From: Lateolabrax maculatus
Taxonomy: Eukaryota; Chordata; Actinopteri; Acropomatiformes; Lateolabracidae
Direction of reading: 5' to 3'
NCBI GenBank assembly: GCA_031216445.1
Contig: CM062216.1
Location: forward strand, 4,647,501 to 4,711,500
Length of the DNA: 64,000 nt
Shown: positions 33,340 to 46,130 of the stretch, in pieces
Position numbering within the stretch: position 1 is the first letter of the stretch
How the letters are laid out: every line of letters starts with the position of its first letter
The notes under the pieces: model-generated
Seen by the model: only the letters and a program-made list of their open reading frames with translations
Database searches by the model: none
What the model was told of the DNA's origin: nothing
Program-made: the position numbers and the translations under genes

Positions 33340-34400
33340 AACGCGGACGGACTCTGACCAAATGTGGTCAGAAAGTTAGGTGAGAAGATTGATACCGCTC
33401 TCATATCTGTATGCAAAATGTATATATAAACAAAGGTAACCCCAGCAGCTGATTAACTCAGCCCAGCACAAAGACTACAAACAGGACAGTAGCTAGCCTG
33501 ATTCTGTCCAGAAGTAAAAAACATCTGCCTACCTGCAAGACTACAGCTCTCTAATTTAAAGCTGGAGTGTGGGGCTTTTACATATAAATGAACGTCTGTT
33601 ACGTTCGATCCCTCGCCGAACAAATTCACACAATGCTTATTAACCCTATCACCGCCACGGAAATCTCTCTTCGCAGCATACCGGGAGTGTTTAAATCTGG
33701 TGTCTGTGGTGACATTCCCACGCTGGCGCACCTGTAGCGATTACGTCAACCAGCAATGGTTGGTTTGCCAGAGCTGAAGGGGGGAGCAACCGTAGTGATG
33801 GAGTAGGCTAGAGCAACCAAGAGTATGGCGGGAAAAACCTAAGACGCGTCCAAGAAAAGATTTTGTGATGCTCCAGATAACAAAGAAACTCGGCGTTCAG
33901 AGGAAGGATTACCGTCAAAAAAAGATAATGATCGGTGGCGGTGGAGCCGAGAATCACACAGCTTCGCTATTAGACGCAGGAGGCGTCACCAGGATTAATT
34001 TTCGTTGAGTATTTTTGTTGAGATAAGGACTCATTGGTAGTGGAACTATGTGTTTTGTGTTGAGCACTGAATGTATAATAAACTGTGGGGACTTCAAAAT
34101 CTTGTGTGTTTTGTTGTTTCTTGTTTTTTGAAATACCTGGTTGTTAGTGATTGTTATGGGGCCATATAGTGAAAAACAATGGTTCCATCGTAGGGTTGAC
34201 TGCTACATATGAAAGCATAATCTCTATTATCAGAGCCAGACCAGCTGTTTCCCCCTGTCTCCAGTTGTTATGGTAAGCTAAGCTAACTGACTGCTGGCTG
34301 GCTGTAGATGTATATTCAACGTGATCTTCTTATCCAACTGTCAGAAGCGTATTTCCTAAAAATGAGATTTATAAATAAATAGTCATCAAGATTCAAGGTG
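33340..34400. mobile_element. Composite of interspersed repeats, family D and an unclassified element
   Basis: 33360-33530 carries GAGAAGATTGATACCGCTCT and GACAGTAGCTAGCCTGATTC, a diverged copy of the family seen at 56030-56215. 33545-34030 (AAGCTGGAGTGTGGGGCTTT onwards) is recognised as another fish repeat, noncoding here. 34240-34380 carries family D landmarks in reverse (TAAGCTAAGCTAACTG). This suggests insertion of one element into another. Confidence 0.55.
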
Positions 34401-34832
34401 ATAAAACCTTTTTTTTTCTCCTTTTTTTTTAGCCGTTTCCTGGACCCCTGAACCCAACCTTAGCCCTAACTCAGTGGTTCCCAAACAGACATGTAAAGCC
34501 GAAAACTGAAAGCTGTGCCTTTTCTGAAGTTTTGTCCTGATTTTGATCTTGAATGAAAAATTTCAACTACTTCACTGTCAGGATTTCCTGCAGCGCATCA
34601 CAACGACATGGAGTTGTGTCTTGTTACACACATGCCACTGAGTTCAATTTGTTGAAATAGAGGCACATCTGTCCCGTGAGAGAGACATAAAAAAATGCCA
34701 TAGAAAGACTTCAAATTGCTCTCAAGGATGTAATAATTTAATTCAGTGGGTGTGTGCGTAAAATGCAGGCCTGTGGGCTAGACTGACTACACTCTGCTGC
34801 CACCTGTTATTAAAACCACCTACTGGAATTAC

Positions 34833-34836
<4 letters not shown>

Positions 34837-34873
<37 letters not shown>
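34837..34873 (+). repeat. (GA)n microsatellite
   Basis: GAGAGA tract of about 37 bp. It is followed at 34873-34920 by GTCAGAATCAGTTTAATCTC, which resembles the start of a common fish repeat, and then by more GA-rich sequence to 35000. Confidence 0.85.
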
Positions 34874-34878
<5 letters not shown>

Positions 34879-35395
34879 ATCAGTTTAATCTCAAAGAACA
34901 TTATAAAGAAATTTCCTGGGTTGGGAGAGATAGATACAGGGACAGAGAGAGAAAGAGACAGAGATAAAGAAAGAGAGAAAGAGAGAGAGAAAGAGAGAGG
35001 TAGTGTTGAGATGAAGGTCTTCTTAGTCCACAGTCTCCCCTCTCTCGCTCTGCCAAAAAAAAGTTAATTGAAGGCCTCACTCTGGTTTGGGAAGCAAAAG
35101 GAGGGATGGACGGACGAAGGACGAGACGCGGGGTTGGAGAGGAAAAAGGAGAGAGAGGGAAGCCACGTCCACATGTATGACTCACTCTCCTTCCCTCCCC
35201 CTGCTCTATAACTCTTCCTCTATGTCACTCTCCTAGCCTCTCTCTCTCTCAGTCAGTGAGGTCGAACTGAACTCAAAGCTGCACTGATTTTTTCCAGAAA
35301 ATACTACCATTGGTACTATTATTCGTAGTACTACTAAAATACTGTAGTAAAATGTTTCTGAATGTTGCCCTTGAGCAAGGCACTGGTGGGCAGAA

Positions 35396-35398
<3 letters not shown>

Positions 35399-35450
<52 letters not shown>
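35399..35450 (+). repeat. (CA)26 microsatellite
   Basis: Uninterrupted CA repeat of about 52 bp. Confidence 0.95.
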
Positions 35451-35451
<1 letters not shown>

Positions 35452-37111
35452 TGTCTGTTTTTGATGTGCTTGCCAAGGTAAACGCAGACAGGCCGGAGGA
35501 GGGTGTCTGGCATCTAAATACATGTGTGTGTGGCTTGGTAGCCCCAAGAAGTCACTGAAACAGACCGAAAACATGAAACAATGACGCGAAAATCTAAAGT
35601 GGGCCAAATCATACGAGCATGTATGGAATCAGCATGTGCTCAGGCTGAATGCGAAGTCTCAGATATGCGAAAAGCCTGCAGAATGTCACTCAAATGAGTG
35701 AGTACTCTTGTTTAATAGTTAGAACTTGTTTACATAGTTACTTCCAAATACTTGCTGCTGGGAGGCATTATTGTATGTGTGCACTATGCCCTGTACATGA
35801 ATTGTGCAGTTCTCTCTGCAGTAAGGTGTGTGTGTTGGTGGGGTGCCGCCTCTGTTTATGTTGTTCATTCATCAATACTAGTGTTGTCTGCGTTTGTGAT
35901 GCTTTAATCTGTTGTTGATTCTGTAAGAAGTGATGAATTATGTAGATAAATGTCAATTTATGTAGACAAATGCTCACTGCACCCGTCACTGTTCCTATAG
36001 ACCTGTTTATTTTATTGTCGGCCATTTTTGTTTAATTGCTTGGTTTTGTCTCTTTTTCTGGCTAATTCTAGTCAGGCTATAATGTGTCAGTAGTTTATGT
36101 ATATTACTAATGTTTTGAGTAGAGCTGGTATTTTTTAAATAATGTAACGTTTTTAGCAGTAAACCATCTTTTTCACAAAAGAGCGGGGCAGCGTGACTAA
36201 ACGCTGCATCGCCAAATTTTACTTTCTCTTCAAGTGACGTGTCCCAAGGCACACTCTGGATTTTGGGTCAAATCTAGTTTTGCTCCATTCTGTCGACCTC
36301 CTCTTTTATTAATGAACCAAACTGACATTTAAAAGTCATCGCATGTAAATGTAAAAGAAAATGTATGTTAGTGCAATTTGGATCGGCACTCACCACTCTC
36401 TCCTACCAAACAATGCACAGCCATCCGTAGTCGCCTTTTCAGTGACGTATATTTCAGACCTTCTGGTTTGTAAAACACAGGGGTAAACAAGACCTTGACC
36501 CTCATGGGGTTCATCATGGGCACCTTCCCTCTGTTACATGTTACGTGGACCAAACCCAATCTCTGTAAATTGTAATGAACCCACACAGTTGAATGGTGCT
36601 GTTTGATATTTCAGACAGACAGACGGACGGGTGGGGCAGCGTCTTCCTCGCAGGTTCTACGTCAGCAGAGGGAGACCCCGCGGTCACAATACGACATCCC
36701 AGGAAACATCTGAGTGACATCACCCATCAGCAGCCAATCACATGCGTGCAATAGATGTTTAGAATGTATTTGCATCAGCTGTGAAGCGCGACGCTGAGGG
36801 TCGAATGGCAAAGTGGCACTCATCCCAATCCCTCGTGTAAAAAAGTAGGGATGAAAGAAAGAGTGAAAGATAGAGAATGGAATGAAGAAGAAAAGTTTAG
36901 AATTAAGACGGATGGGTGGGATTAAAGAGAAGAGAGGAGGAGGCCAGCTGAAAGTGAACGAATGGAAAAGCAGACTTGAGGAGTGACTCAGTACAGCCAG
37001 AGAGAGAGAGTGAGAGAGAGAGGAATGTTTAACACACTTTATGTCTCTCTGTTGCACACTTTCTCTGTTTCCCAACATGCAAAGAATATCAAACCCATCC
37101 CCCACTCTCCT

Positions 37112-37148
<37 letters not shown>

Positions 37149-37520
37149 CAGACAGGCTGAGGATGGAAACTATGAGCACTGTGCTGCTGCCAGACAGAAG
37201 AGAGAGAAATGATCAACAGGAGGAAAATATCCAGTAATGCTGTGACTCAGGCTATTCTGTTCTATCCTATTTGACTTGTTTCTATTGAAGAGAGGGAGTG
37301 ATGTAGAATGGCAGAGTGAACGTTACGAGATTACGATTAGATGTGAGGTTATGGTTAGAATGTGGTAACATTGTTGTGAGATTTGACTGTGGTTGTGATG
37401 AGATGGTAACAGTAACGCTACGTATTATCACAAGTTTAGCATCAGCAAGATTTCAGTAAAAGTCTGATGAGATTTGAACGAGATTCAGCTCAGACTATGT
37501 TATCCTATCTTTACAAATAA
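35451..37520. other. Noncoding stretch
   Basis: CA repeat at 37113-37147. A candidate internal exon at 36394-36562 on the minus strand is given as a finding. Nothing else recognised. Confidence 0.45.
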
Positions 37521-37524
37521 AACC

Positions 37525-37800
37525 AAACATTAAGGGAATAGTTTGACATTTTTAAAAACCTAGCTCAGCATAAACACTGGAAATGAATTAAAGGTGTTGG
37601 TAGGCTAAATTTTGTGACGTATGAACAGAGCCAAGCTACCTGCCCCCACCCATTTCCAGTCTCCGTGCTAAGCTAAGCTAACTGGCTACCTTCTATTTAG
37701 TGTACAGATGTGAGAGTGGTATCAACCTTTTCACCAAACACATGGCAAGAATGTAAATAAGCATCTTTCCCAACCGACCAAACTATTGCTTTAACATAAT
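37525..37800. mobile_element. Family D repeat fragment(s)
   Basis: Starts AAGGGAATAGTTTGACATTT, the family D start. It then contains the family D interior in the reverse direction (CTCCGTGCTAAGCTAAGCTA), so it is either an inverted-repeat copy or two fragments joined. Confidence 0.55.
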
Positions 37801-39241
37801 TTTTCCTCACAACCCCTGATTTCCATATTTTGATACTTTGCATAATATTGACAACAGGAGCAGGAAAACAGATTGACTGAATGGGACGTCTTTTAGCCAC
37901 AAACATCGTTCTCTGTATGGTTTACCTGTACGTAAACAAAGCTGGCCCAACACAAGCCCAGACGAACGCGCCTGTCTACACACAACTTGGCAGAGCGCTC
38001 TGATGATAATGATATGGTGGTGTTAATTGGCATGAAATACCAGCATGCAACGACTCTCCATTCAAAGAGAAGGTGAAGTCTGATGTCAGACACTGTTAAG
38101 TTTCTGCTCTTGGCTTCCTGGAGCAAACACACACACAACCACACACACACACTGTCAACTGGTCACTGTTATCTGTCTTTGTCCACTGATGAAGCAGCAA
38201 GCAATGCGATAAGGTCCAGATAAAAGTTGGTCGGTGAGAAAAATGTAAAGCTACTGACAGAAATCTGAAAAGCTCTCTTGGTCCATTTGCATGCACTTGT
38301 GAGACAGCCCCTAACTTAAGCTTGTCAAACTCTGTATATTCTCAAGTCCCAGCAAAGACAGTAAGGATTTACTCTGCTGAAAGCTGATGAAAAGTTATCA
38401 AGGATGCACCTCGCTGTACGTCTGACTGTTGAAACTAACCCCTCTGTGTTTTAGCCTATTTTGGAACATTTGCATTTTGAAAAGTCAGCTATTTTTTCCA
38501 GTGATTGAGACAAAAAATGAAAAGCTCCGCCTCCTCTAAATGAGCTCTGTAGCTCTGCATCACTACTGATGAGTGTGTGTGTGTGTGTGTGTGTTAATGA
38601 CGTGTCATAACCTCCTGCTGTCCTCCATTTCCTGTGCAGTAAATCCGCAGCCTCCAGTCTCCCATCACACCTGTGTGTGTGTTTATGTGTGTGCATGCGT
38701 TCGCCTCATGGTGTGCTCAGGCGCCATTTGTGCTCATTTAAAAAGACGCTCCCGCTGTTTGCAGACTGGAGAGGTGATGTTAAATTCGGGTTTAACTGAT
38801 TAAGCTAGGTAACCAGGCCACGCGGGCACCAGGGAGATGATAAAGTTAGGATCCAGCGAGGTGCCTGTGTTTGAAGGCTTAGTAAGCTGGCCACCTGCAG
38901 ATATGGTCATAGCATTAGATAGTATGTATTAGTCTTATATTTGTAGTCTTCAGAGCAGTAGGCAAAGGAGAGACATACAGCAATCACAATATAACAGTCA
39001 CTTCATCTGTGTCTGGAGCGTGTTGTATCCTCCCTCTCTGTGCCATTATCAAAAGATAAAATAAAATAAAAAAGCACGACAAGTCAAGTGATAGTGGGCG
39101 GCTCTTCCCTGGCAGCCGGCCCAACCCACAGCCCAGGAAGAGGAAGACACCTGACACCCAGGCCACAGCAACATTTATCTGCGCTACCTCTGCGGTTACA
39201 CACCTGCCGTACCTGCACAAACAAACAGTGATTAGGAGCTA

Positions 39242-39279
<38 letters not shown>

Positions 39280-42200
39280 CACAAACATATCCGATTAACC
39301 AGCAGCGAGGAGATGACAGTCAATGATGAATTATGATCTGCAGGAAGGTGTGTTTAGACTGCGTTGGGATGTTTACTATACTTGAATCAGTGTGTTGGGT
39401 CAAATCCAACATTACACTCTTTAGATAAGGAGTACTGTTGCCTTCTCTCAGTGTAATTCTCCATGTTTATAGTACACGTTGTGTAAAATAAAGACTGATC
39501 TCAGGTCATTTCCTCCGTTCTCCCTGAGTGTATTCTGTGCTTCTTTAGCCAGTACAGCGCAGCACAACAGCCTTTGCTTTGTTCATTTTTTCTCTCAAAG
39601 ATTTTGTTGTTTAAAACATCTGGAAACGTTCAGCCCTGTGTTGCCCCGGTTACGACCAGGAGATGGACAAAGCAGCGGCGTAAATCCTTCCTCTCGCCAC
39701 TGACCCCGGCATGGGAAAGGCATGATGGGAAAGCTAGGAGTGTACTCCAGGCTGGGGGTCCTGGCCAGAAAGCTAAAAGAGTAAAGGGGGTGTCATTGGC
39801 TGAAGAAGGAGAGTGTGTGTATGTGTTTCTACGCAGTTCCACATGAGAGGAGAGGTCACTCTGAGAGACTTCACTGCTCATCCCCTGGCACAGGTCAAAG
39901 GTCGGGGGTGGTAAAGTGTCTGCGGGGGTGGAACAGTTGCTCAGTCTGACACGGTAAAAGCTTTAGCAGCTGCCTCAGCTCCAGGCTCGGGATGCCTCCA
40001 TTAATAATTTGGCGTTCGTTTTATCACCCCATGTAGCAGATTGGGGGCAGGCTTTGCTGCACAAGGTGGTTGACATGGCTTCAGGTGAGCTATAAATAAC
40101 CACAAAACATTCTGTATACACTTTACATGATTTTTCAAATGTTTGACTTTGTTTTTGCTTTTTTTTAACCCCCACTTGAGCCTGAAACCTTTTAAAACCA
40201 CCACAATCCCTCTGTTGACTTACTGTTACAAACATTATAAACAGATTGAGTTGGGGTCTGGATGTAGGATGGAATGCTGTACGTCCGCTTGGGGGCTGTG
40301 GAGCGTGAACCCCGCCTCCTGTTGGTCCTACATGTGTTTTCTCCATCACTGACGAACGCCGTGCCTCGTTGACTAAGGGGTCAGTGACCCCACCAGCCTT
40401 TGAAAACATGCAGTAAAGAGAAAAGTCAAGGTGGTGATCCTCCCATCCACTGTAGCTCTCAGCACCGTCCTCTCCTTCATAGTAATCCGGTGGCAAAAGG
40501 TAACCAATGGAAGACTACATTACCCAGAAGTCCTGTTTCTGCTGCAGCCATGTGGATTTAGGCAGCAGAGATGACTGCAACTTCACAAAAATGTGAACTG
40601 GACAGTTTACAGTCAAATCTAGCTAAGACTAGATTTAAAGGGCCATACAGTTTTATTATCTGGGGCAACAGTTGGGAAGTTATGAAGTTGCAAGTGTGCA
40701 ACTATCAACCATGCATTCAACAAAAGACACTTTAAATGAAATCAGGTGCCAGAGAGAGCACTGTATCACAAGATATGTGGTTGCAAAATCAAACCCAGAA
40801 GTCAAACAATAAGCAAACATGTCAAAATGAGGAAGAAGGCAAAAAAAAAGAAGGTATTTTTACAGTACAAAGTGTACTTCACATGACGTTAACAACTTTG
40901 TTAAAGGTGACTAAATGCTCATTGTGATGAATTACCTATCTCAAGCATATATTGTATATTATATAGGAGATGAAAGCAGCTGATCAATAAGAGCAGTGGT
41001 TGCTTGCAGTGTCCCAACCCCAGCCTGGTTCGCAGAGTTAATGTGAGGTGATGAGGACCTAAAGGAAGCCTTCCAGGATGCCCTGCCCATACAGCTCTCA
41101 GAATAAACTCCTCTCTCTAACTCTGTTTCAAGCCTCCTCTTTCTTTTCCTCCTCCGTGTTCGTGTCTGCGATAGCTCTACCTTTTTTGATCTGCTCTGCC
41201 CCTTTTCACCGTTTGTCTACCTTGAACTCTTCTTCTCTCTCTCACTTATCTGTCTCTCATGGATTCAAGTGGTTGTGCTTTTGAGGTGTGCTTTAATGTT
41301 TTTAATGATGACAAGTCTGCCTCGAGTCCCTGTGATGTCTGATGTGCAATGGAGTTTTCCCTCCATGCTTTCTCATTTCAGCCGTTTCTCCTTCTCTCGC
41401 TGCCTCACTTAGAAACAATAGTCATCAATTCCCTCTGTTTCTCGACCTCCTTTGACCTCTGTCGAGTGTGCATGTGAAGGAGAGGGAGAGAGCGAAAGAG
41501 GCAGGCTGCCCATCCTCGACGTGGCAGGGTGACGTTGCAAAAGCTGAAGACAAACCCAGAGGCTGGCCGAGAGACAACCGCACAGAGACAAAGAGAGAAA
41601 GACAGAGGCGGAGGAGGAAGAGGAGGAGGCAGTTGTGTTTTATTCAGTGTTTATTCAGACACAGCGGCCATTTAACAGTCATACAAATAAAGTTTGTTTT
41701 TAAATAGGCTAAACTATGACACACAGAAAGCTTCTCATGCAGTGTGCTTTGGGATGCTATTTGTAGTTGTGTGTGTGTGTGAGGATGCTTAAATGTGCTT
41801 AAAAAAGTAATGAACACTAACAAACAGTAGACACACGTTAGAATAAATCAGAAATCAAGTTAAACTCAGCAACGTTCATCTCAACAGGACATTTCAAGAA
41901 TATTTGTAATTAATTAAACATTTGTATGTTATTGCCATTGATTCAAGAGAAACACTTTTATTTCACTGTTAAATGAGCATGATTTTTTACAAAAAAGACG
42001 ACGGCACCGAGCGGTAACCACTGCGACTGGCTACGATAGGCTGAGACCGCTGTCAATCATGCAAACATGCACGCTCCCCAGACACATCCTCCTGTAACCC
42101 TTTGTATGCACTTGGTGAGACAATCATTTCCCAAATCACCACCGAGACACACACACAAATAAGTGTTAACCTCAGCATGCTGGCACACTCACACTGACGT

Positions 42201-44864
42201 GGATAAGTTTATGTTGCTGATGTTTAGCAGGTTCACCATCTTAGCTTAGCATGTGAGCATGCTGACATTTGCTAATCACAAAGCTGAGGCTGCATTAGTT
42301 TTGCAGGTATTTGATAGCAAGTAAAGTATTTAGTAGTATTTGGTGGAAGTAACATAAACATAAACCTGAACCTGAATTATTCATTAGGCACTGACCTTCT
42401 TCATGTTCATTTAATACAGTTTGAGTTTTCTTGGAGCCAGTTTTTAGGTACAATGTTTATCACTATACCTGCTGCCTAGGATACTTCATCACTGCTTTAG
42501 CTTCTGACATGACGTACATATCGAAGTGCAGCCCACGTAAACCAGGACCAAACAAAAAAATAATAATTTGTGTAATTTGTCACCGGAAAAGCAGTCAGTG
42601 GTAGCTGAAGTACTCCAGATTTTCTGCCCCTTTGAGAAACCACCCAACTGTGCTTTGTCAACTTTTTATCATTTCCTCCTTCCTTTGTTCATTTCCTCAG
42701 ATAAGGCCGTCTGAGATTCGACTTGTTGAAGCTGAGCAGGAGGGCAGTTTGGTGACGTTGCGTGTGTCTTTGCAACTGGAGATGGAAAATATGAATAGGC
42801 CTACTGATAAATAAAAACTTTAGCCATCTTTGTTTGGGTCCATTTATTGAATTGCAGCTTGACAACACACTGTATGTTTCGCATGCCTCACTATGCAAAC
42901 TACTCCGTGCAATGAAGCAGATATGGCTAGAATGTTAAGAATGTGGGAAGAAATTGGAAAGATTTAGTTAAGCACCACTAAAATAAATGTGGAAAAAATG
43001 ACACAATATACTTCAAATTAAGTATAGTATAAGGTTGGCTAGATGGTGTACTCAGATGTGTCCCTTTCAGTCTAAATAGCATGAATACTACTAATTTGGA
43101 ACCACACTTTACTTGGTTGACAGAAAATTAATTAAAGATTTCATGGTTCCAGCTTCTCAAATGTGATGATTTGCTGCTTTTCCTTTGGATGATTTTTTAA
43201 TCATTTTAATGTATTTTTACAACCCAAACAATCAAACAATCAGTCAATTCATGTAGAAAACAATCAGCAGATTGATCCATAATGAAAATACAGATCAGTT
43301 CCTAAACAGAAGAGTTCAGAATGAGCTCCTCCACCTCAACCACCTACAACAGTAAAATCGTGCTTTTACATGAATGCATGAGAATTAATAATCCAATTGC
43401 ATAATATTTAATAGTTTTTTCTGCATTGAGTACTTTTACTTTTGATACTTTAAGGATTTTTTTCCTGATTATACTTACATACTTTCACTTAGTCATCACA
43501 TTGTAGTCACTTCCTCCACCAGTGGTTATTACAAACTCTTTTAAACCAAACTTAGTAATGGGCTCATGGCACTAGGTACACTCACTGTTTTTAGAAAAGT
43601 CCTGTAAAGATAAAAAAGCATTTTGTTGTTTATGATAATACTGTCCATTCAGCTTTCTGAGCTGAACTGAGAAAGAAAAGGAGAGATGACATGAAAAACA
43701 GAGAGAGAGACAGAGTCTGGGTCAAATGTGGGAAAAAGAATATTTTCTCTCTCTCTCTCTTCCTCCGTGGCAGTTTAATCTAACCAATATGTGTGTGTCT
43801 GACACATGAGGGGAGGAGATGGAGAAAGAGAGAGGGAGAGAGAGAGACTGAGAGGGAGAAAGAGAAAGGGGTTTGCATTCTTTTCCATTGAGGTCAATGT
43901 TTTACAGAGCTTTTGACCACTGCCTGCAGAGTCTATGTGTGTGTATGTGTGTGTGTGTGTGTGTGTGTGCAGATGAAAAAAAGATGAAATCGGTCATTTG
44001 GTCTATGATCATTAATCAGGTTGAGACCCACAATTATGACATTACAGCCAGATGTTGTGAAATGTTTGGTCAGTTCAGAAGCTGCATCAGTCAAAAGCTT
44101 TAATTTCTGTCAGTGTATAAAATAACCACACTTAATATCAAACATGTTTCATAATAATTTAAATTAACTGAAAGTTAAAGTGGAGTTTTGTGTTCATATT
44201 TTCATGGATTTACTTTGATTCATAGAATTTAAATGAAGTTCAGTGCTTTATGTGTGTTTCTTGCTTTTTGCTGATTTCTCAGCCCTTACTTCCCTCTGTC
44301 TTCCTCCTCCCTCAGTGCTCATCCTCCTTTCATCTCTCCTCCCCCTTTCTTTTCTCTCCTCCTCCCACTTTATTCAGATCCAAGTCCTCACTGTATGTTT
44401 TTTATGGCTCCTCTCTCTCTCCGTCTTCCTCTCTATCCACACGTCACACTGTCTCTCTTTATCTTTTGGTTGAACTTTTCTTCCTTATGTCTGTCTCTGT
44501 CATTTTGTCTCTCTCATTTTGTCTGTGACTTCAAATCTTTCCATTTTCTTTCTCCGCCCTCTCAGCCGCCCCTCACTGTCCACTTCCCAATTTCTTTTTT
44601 TTTGTTTTTGTCTCTGCTTTATTTCTGCCTCAACTTTCCATTCCCCCCTCCCACTTTCCTCAACCTTTGTGCCGTCCCGTCACCATCTACCTCTCCCTCT
44701 CTCAAGTTTCTCTTCTCTTTCTGCCAGCAGGAACAAGATATCTGAAACAGGAAGAAATAGGAAAAGGTTTTAAAAACTTTACCGTACAGTAACCAATAGT
44801 GTGTGTGTGTGTGTGTGTGGACGCGGACCTCCTTTGGTTCAGTGATTGTTCAAAGTACTGATCT
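37801..44864. other. Noncoding stretch with scattered microsatellites
   Basis: GT tract 38572-38594, CA tract 39246-39283, GA-rich 43700-43870, GT tract 43936-43968, CT-rich 44280-44720 and GT tract 44800-44819. The 173-codon open frame at 39975-40496 (minus) and a possible terminal exon at 42701-42814 (plus) are treated as findings. Family C copy 2 lies inside. No gene can be asserted. Confidence 0.45.
42165..42335 (+). mobile_element. Teleost noncoding repeat, family C, copy 2
   Basis: Contains GTTTAGCAGGTTCACCATCT, AGCATGTGAGCATGCTGACA and TTAGTTTTGCAGGTATTTG, recognised as a recurrent fish repeat. Inverted relative to 31255-31640. Confidence 0.65.
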
Positions 44865-44871
44865 GCTTTAC

Positions 44872-45353
44872 TAGCCTGGCATCGCCAGACTAATTCGCAA
44901 ATGTGTATTAGTCTGGAACCTCTCAGTTCATTTTTGATTTCCACGCGGCGTTATTGACGGGCGGAGACAACCAATCAGAGCAACGAAATGCCGTCTTGTT
45001 GGATGTAACGTCCTCAGCAAGAAGTTTAGCAAACACACATTTCTTATCAACATAAAGTTTAAATACAGCTGTTTGTTCTTCTTTTAGAGAACATTTACCA
45101 TCCATTCCATTTAATACTGCTGCCATAGCCGGCCGGAGAATTCAGCAGTGTCATCTTGGATATTTACAAAGATACCCAAATGGTGCTCCTCTCTCCCAGT
45201 CATCGTATTAAACCCGCCTCCTACTAGATAAACATTTGTGATTGGTTAGCCTGATAAATCGGCAGAGAAATCAGTTTGAATGGGAGAGGGGCCAGACGTA
45301 TCTGCCAGAGCAAATGAAACAGGAGCTCGCAGATTTGTTTGATTCCCAGGCTA
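44872..45353. mobile_element. hAT-like MITE with terminal inverted repeats and target duplication
   Basis: The left end is TAGCCTGG and the right end CCAGGCTA, a perfect 8-bp inverted pair. GCTTTAC flanks both sides (44865-44871 and 45356-45362, offset by two bases on the right). A 7-8-bp duplication is typical of hAT elements. It is about 480 bp with no transposase. A minus-strand open frame (44923-45126) contains LKEEQ and is discussed as a finding. Confidence 0.75.
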
Positions 45354-45920
45354 CCGCTTTACAGGAATTCCAAGTGAGGTTGAGTCAAGGTCCTTAAGCA
45401 GTGTTACTTTCGTCATTATATGGAAATATTAATCAAAACCATGATGAACAATCAACCAAGTTGATTTAGCTGCTTGACTTGTTGCACCAATAAGCAGCAT
45501 TTCACTTCAACAACAGTACATCTCTGCCAGTATTAGCCGTAGCATTAGCAGTTCCTTGAAGAAAAGAGTGAAAGATTTATGGACTATATTCATCTTCAAT
45601 CCCACTGGAAAATTAGACAAGATGTGTCTAACAAACGATAAAAAGCAGCTGGGACAAACTTCGAAGAAACATGCAGGCCACAAGGCAGTTATTTATAAAA
45701 AGGTAAGCTAACGTAAACGTACAATTATCAAGAGTCAAACAGTATGTGGATGTAACGTTAGTATTACTTTCAGATAGCAGTTCCTCATGTTTACCAGCAT
45801 TAATGAGTTCAAGATTAACCATAGATCTTCCCCTAGATGTTGGCTTAAAGAACAGTTTCGCATTAATGTTAATCAATGTATCAGCAGCTTGTCTCAAGTT
45901 AACCCACACAGTGAACAGTA
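45354..45920. other. Noncoding stretch
   Basis: No gene or repeat recognised. Confidence 0.5.
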
Positions 45921-45924
45921 TTTT

Positions 45925-46130
45925 CAAGTTAAGTTCTTTATTGCCATATGCACAACAATTACAGGGAAGTATTGGGAATGAAATTCTCAGGCTCGATCCA
46001 ACAATGCTCCTACAAATATGTATTGCATTAATTGTATTAAATCAAGTTCATATTTAGAATCTAGAACAGCCTGTACACGGTAGTAAAATAAATATATACT
46101 GTAGAAATAAATATCACAGGCTGTGAGCAG
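45925..46130 (+). mobile_element. Teleost repeat fragment, family E
   Basis: AAGTTCTTTATTGCCATATG, then GGGAATGAAATTCTCAGGCT, is the familiar start of a fish repeat. A related, longer copy is at 59455-60310. Confidence 0.6.

Noticed and set aside
44243..44773. Ser/Leu/Phe-rich open frames near 44.3-44.7 kb and similar ones at 62.4-62.7 kb.
   Set aside because: They arise from CT-rich low-complexity DNA, which is open in several frames at once.
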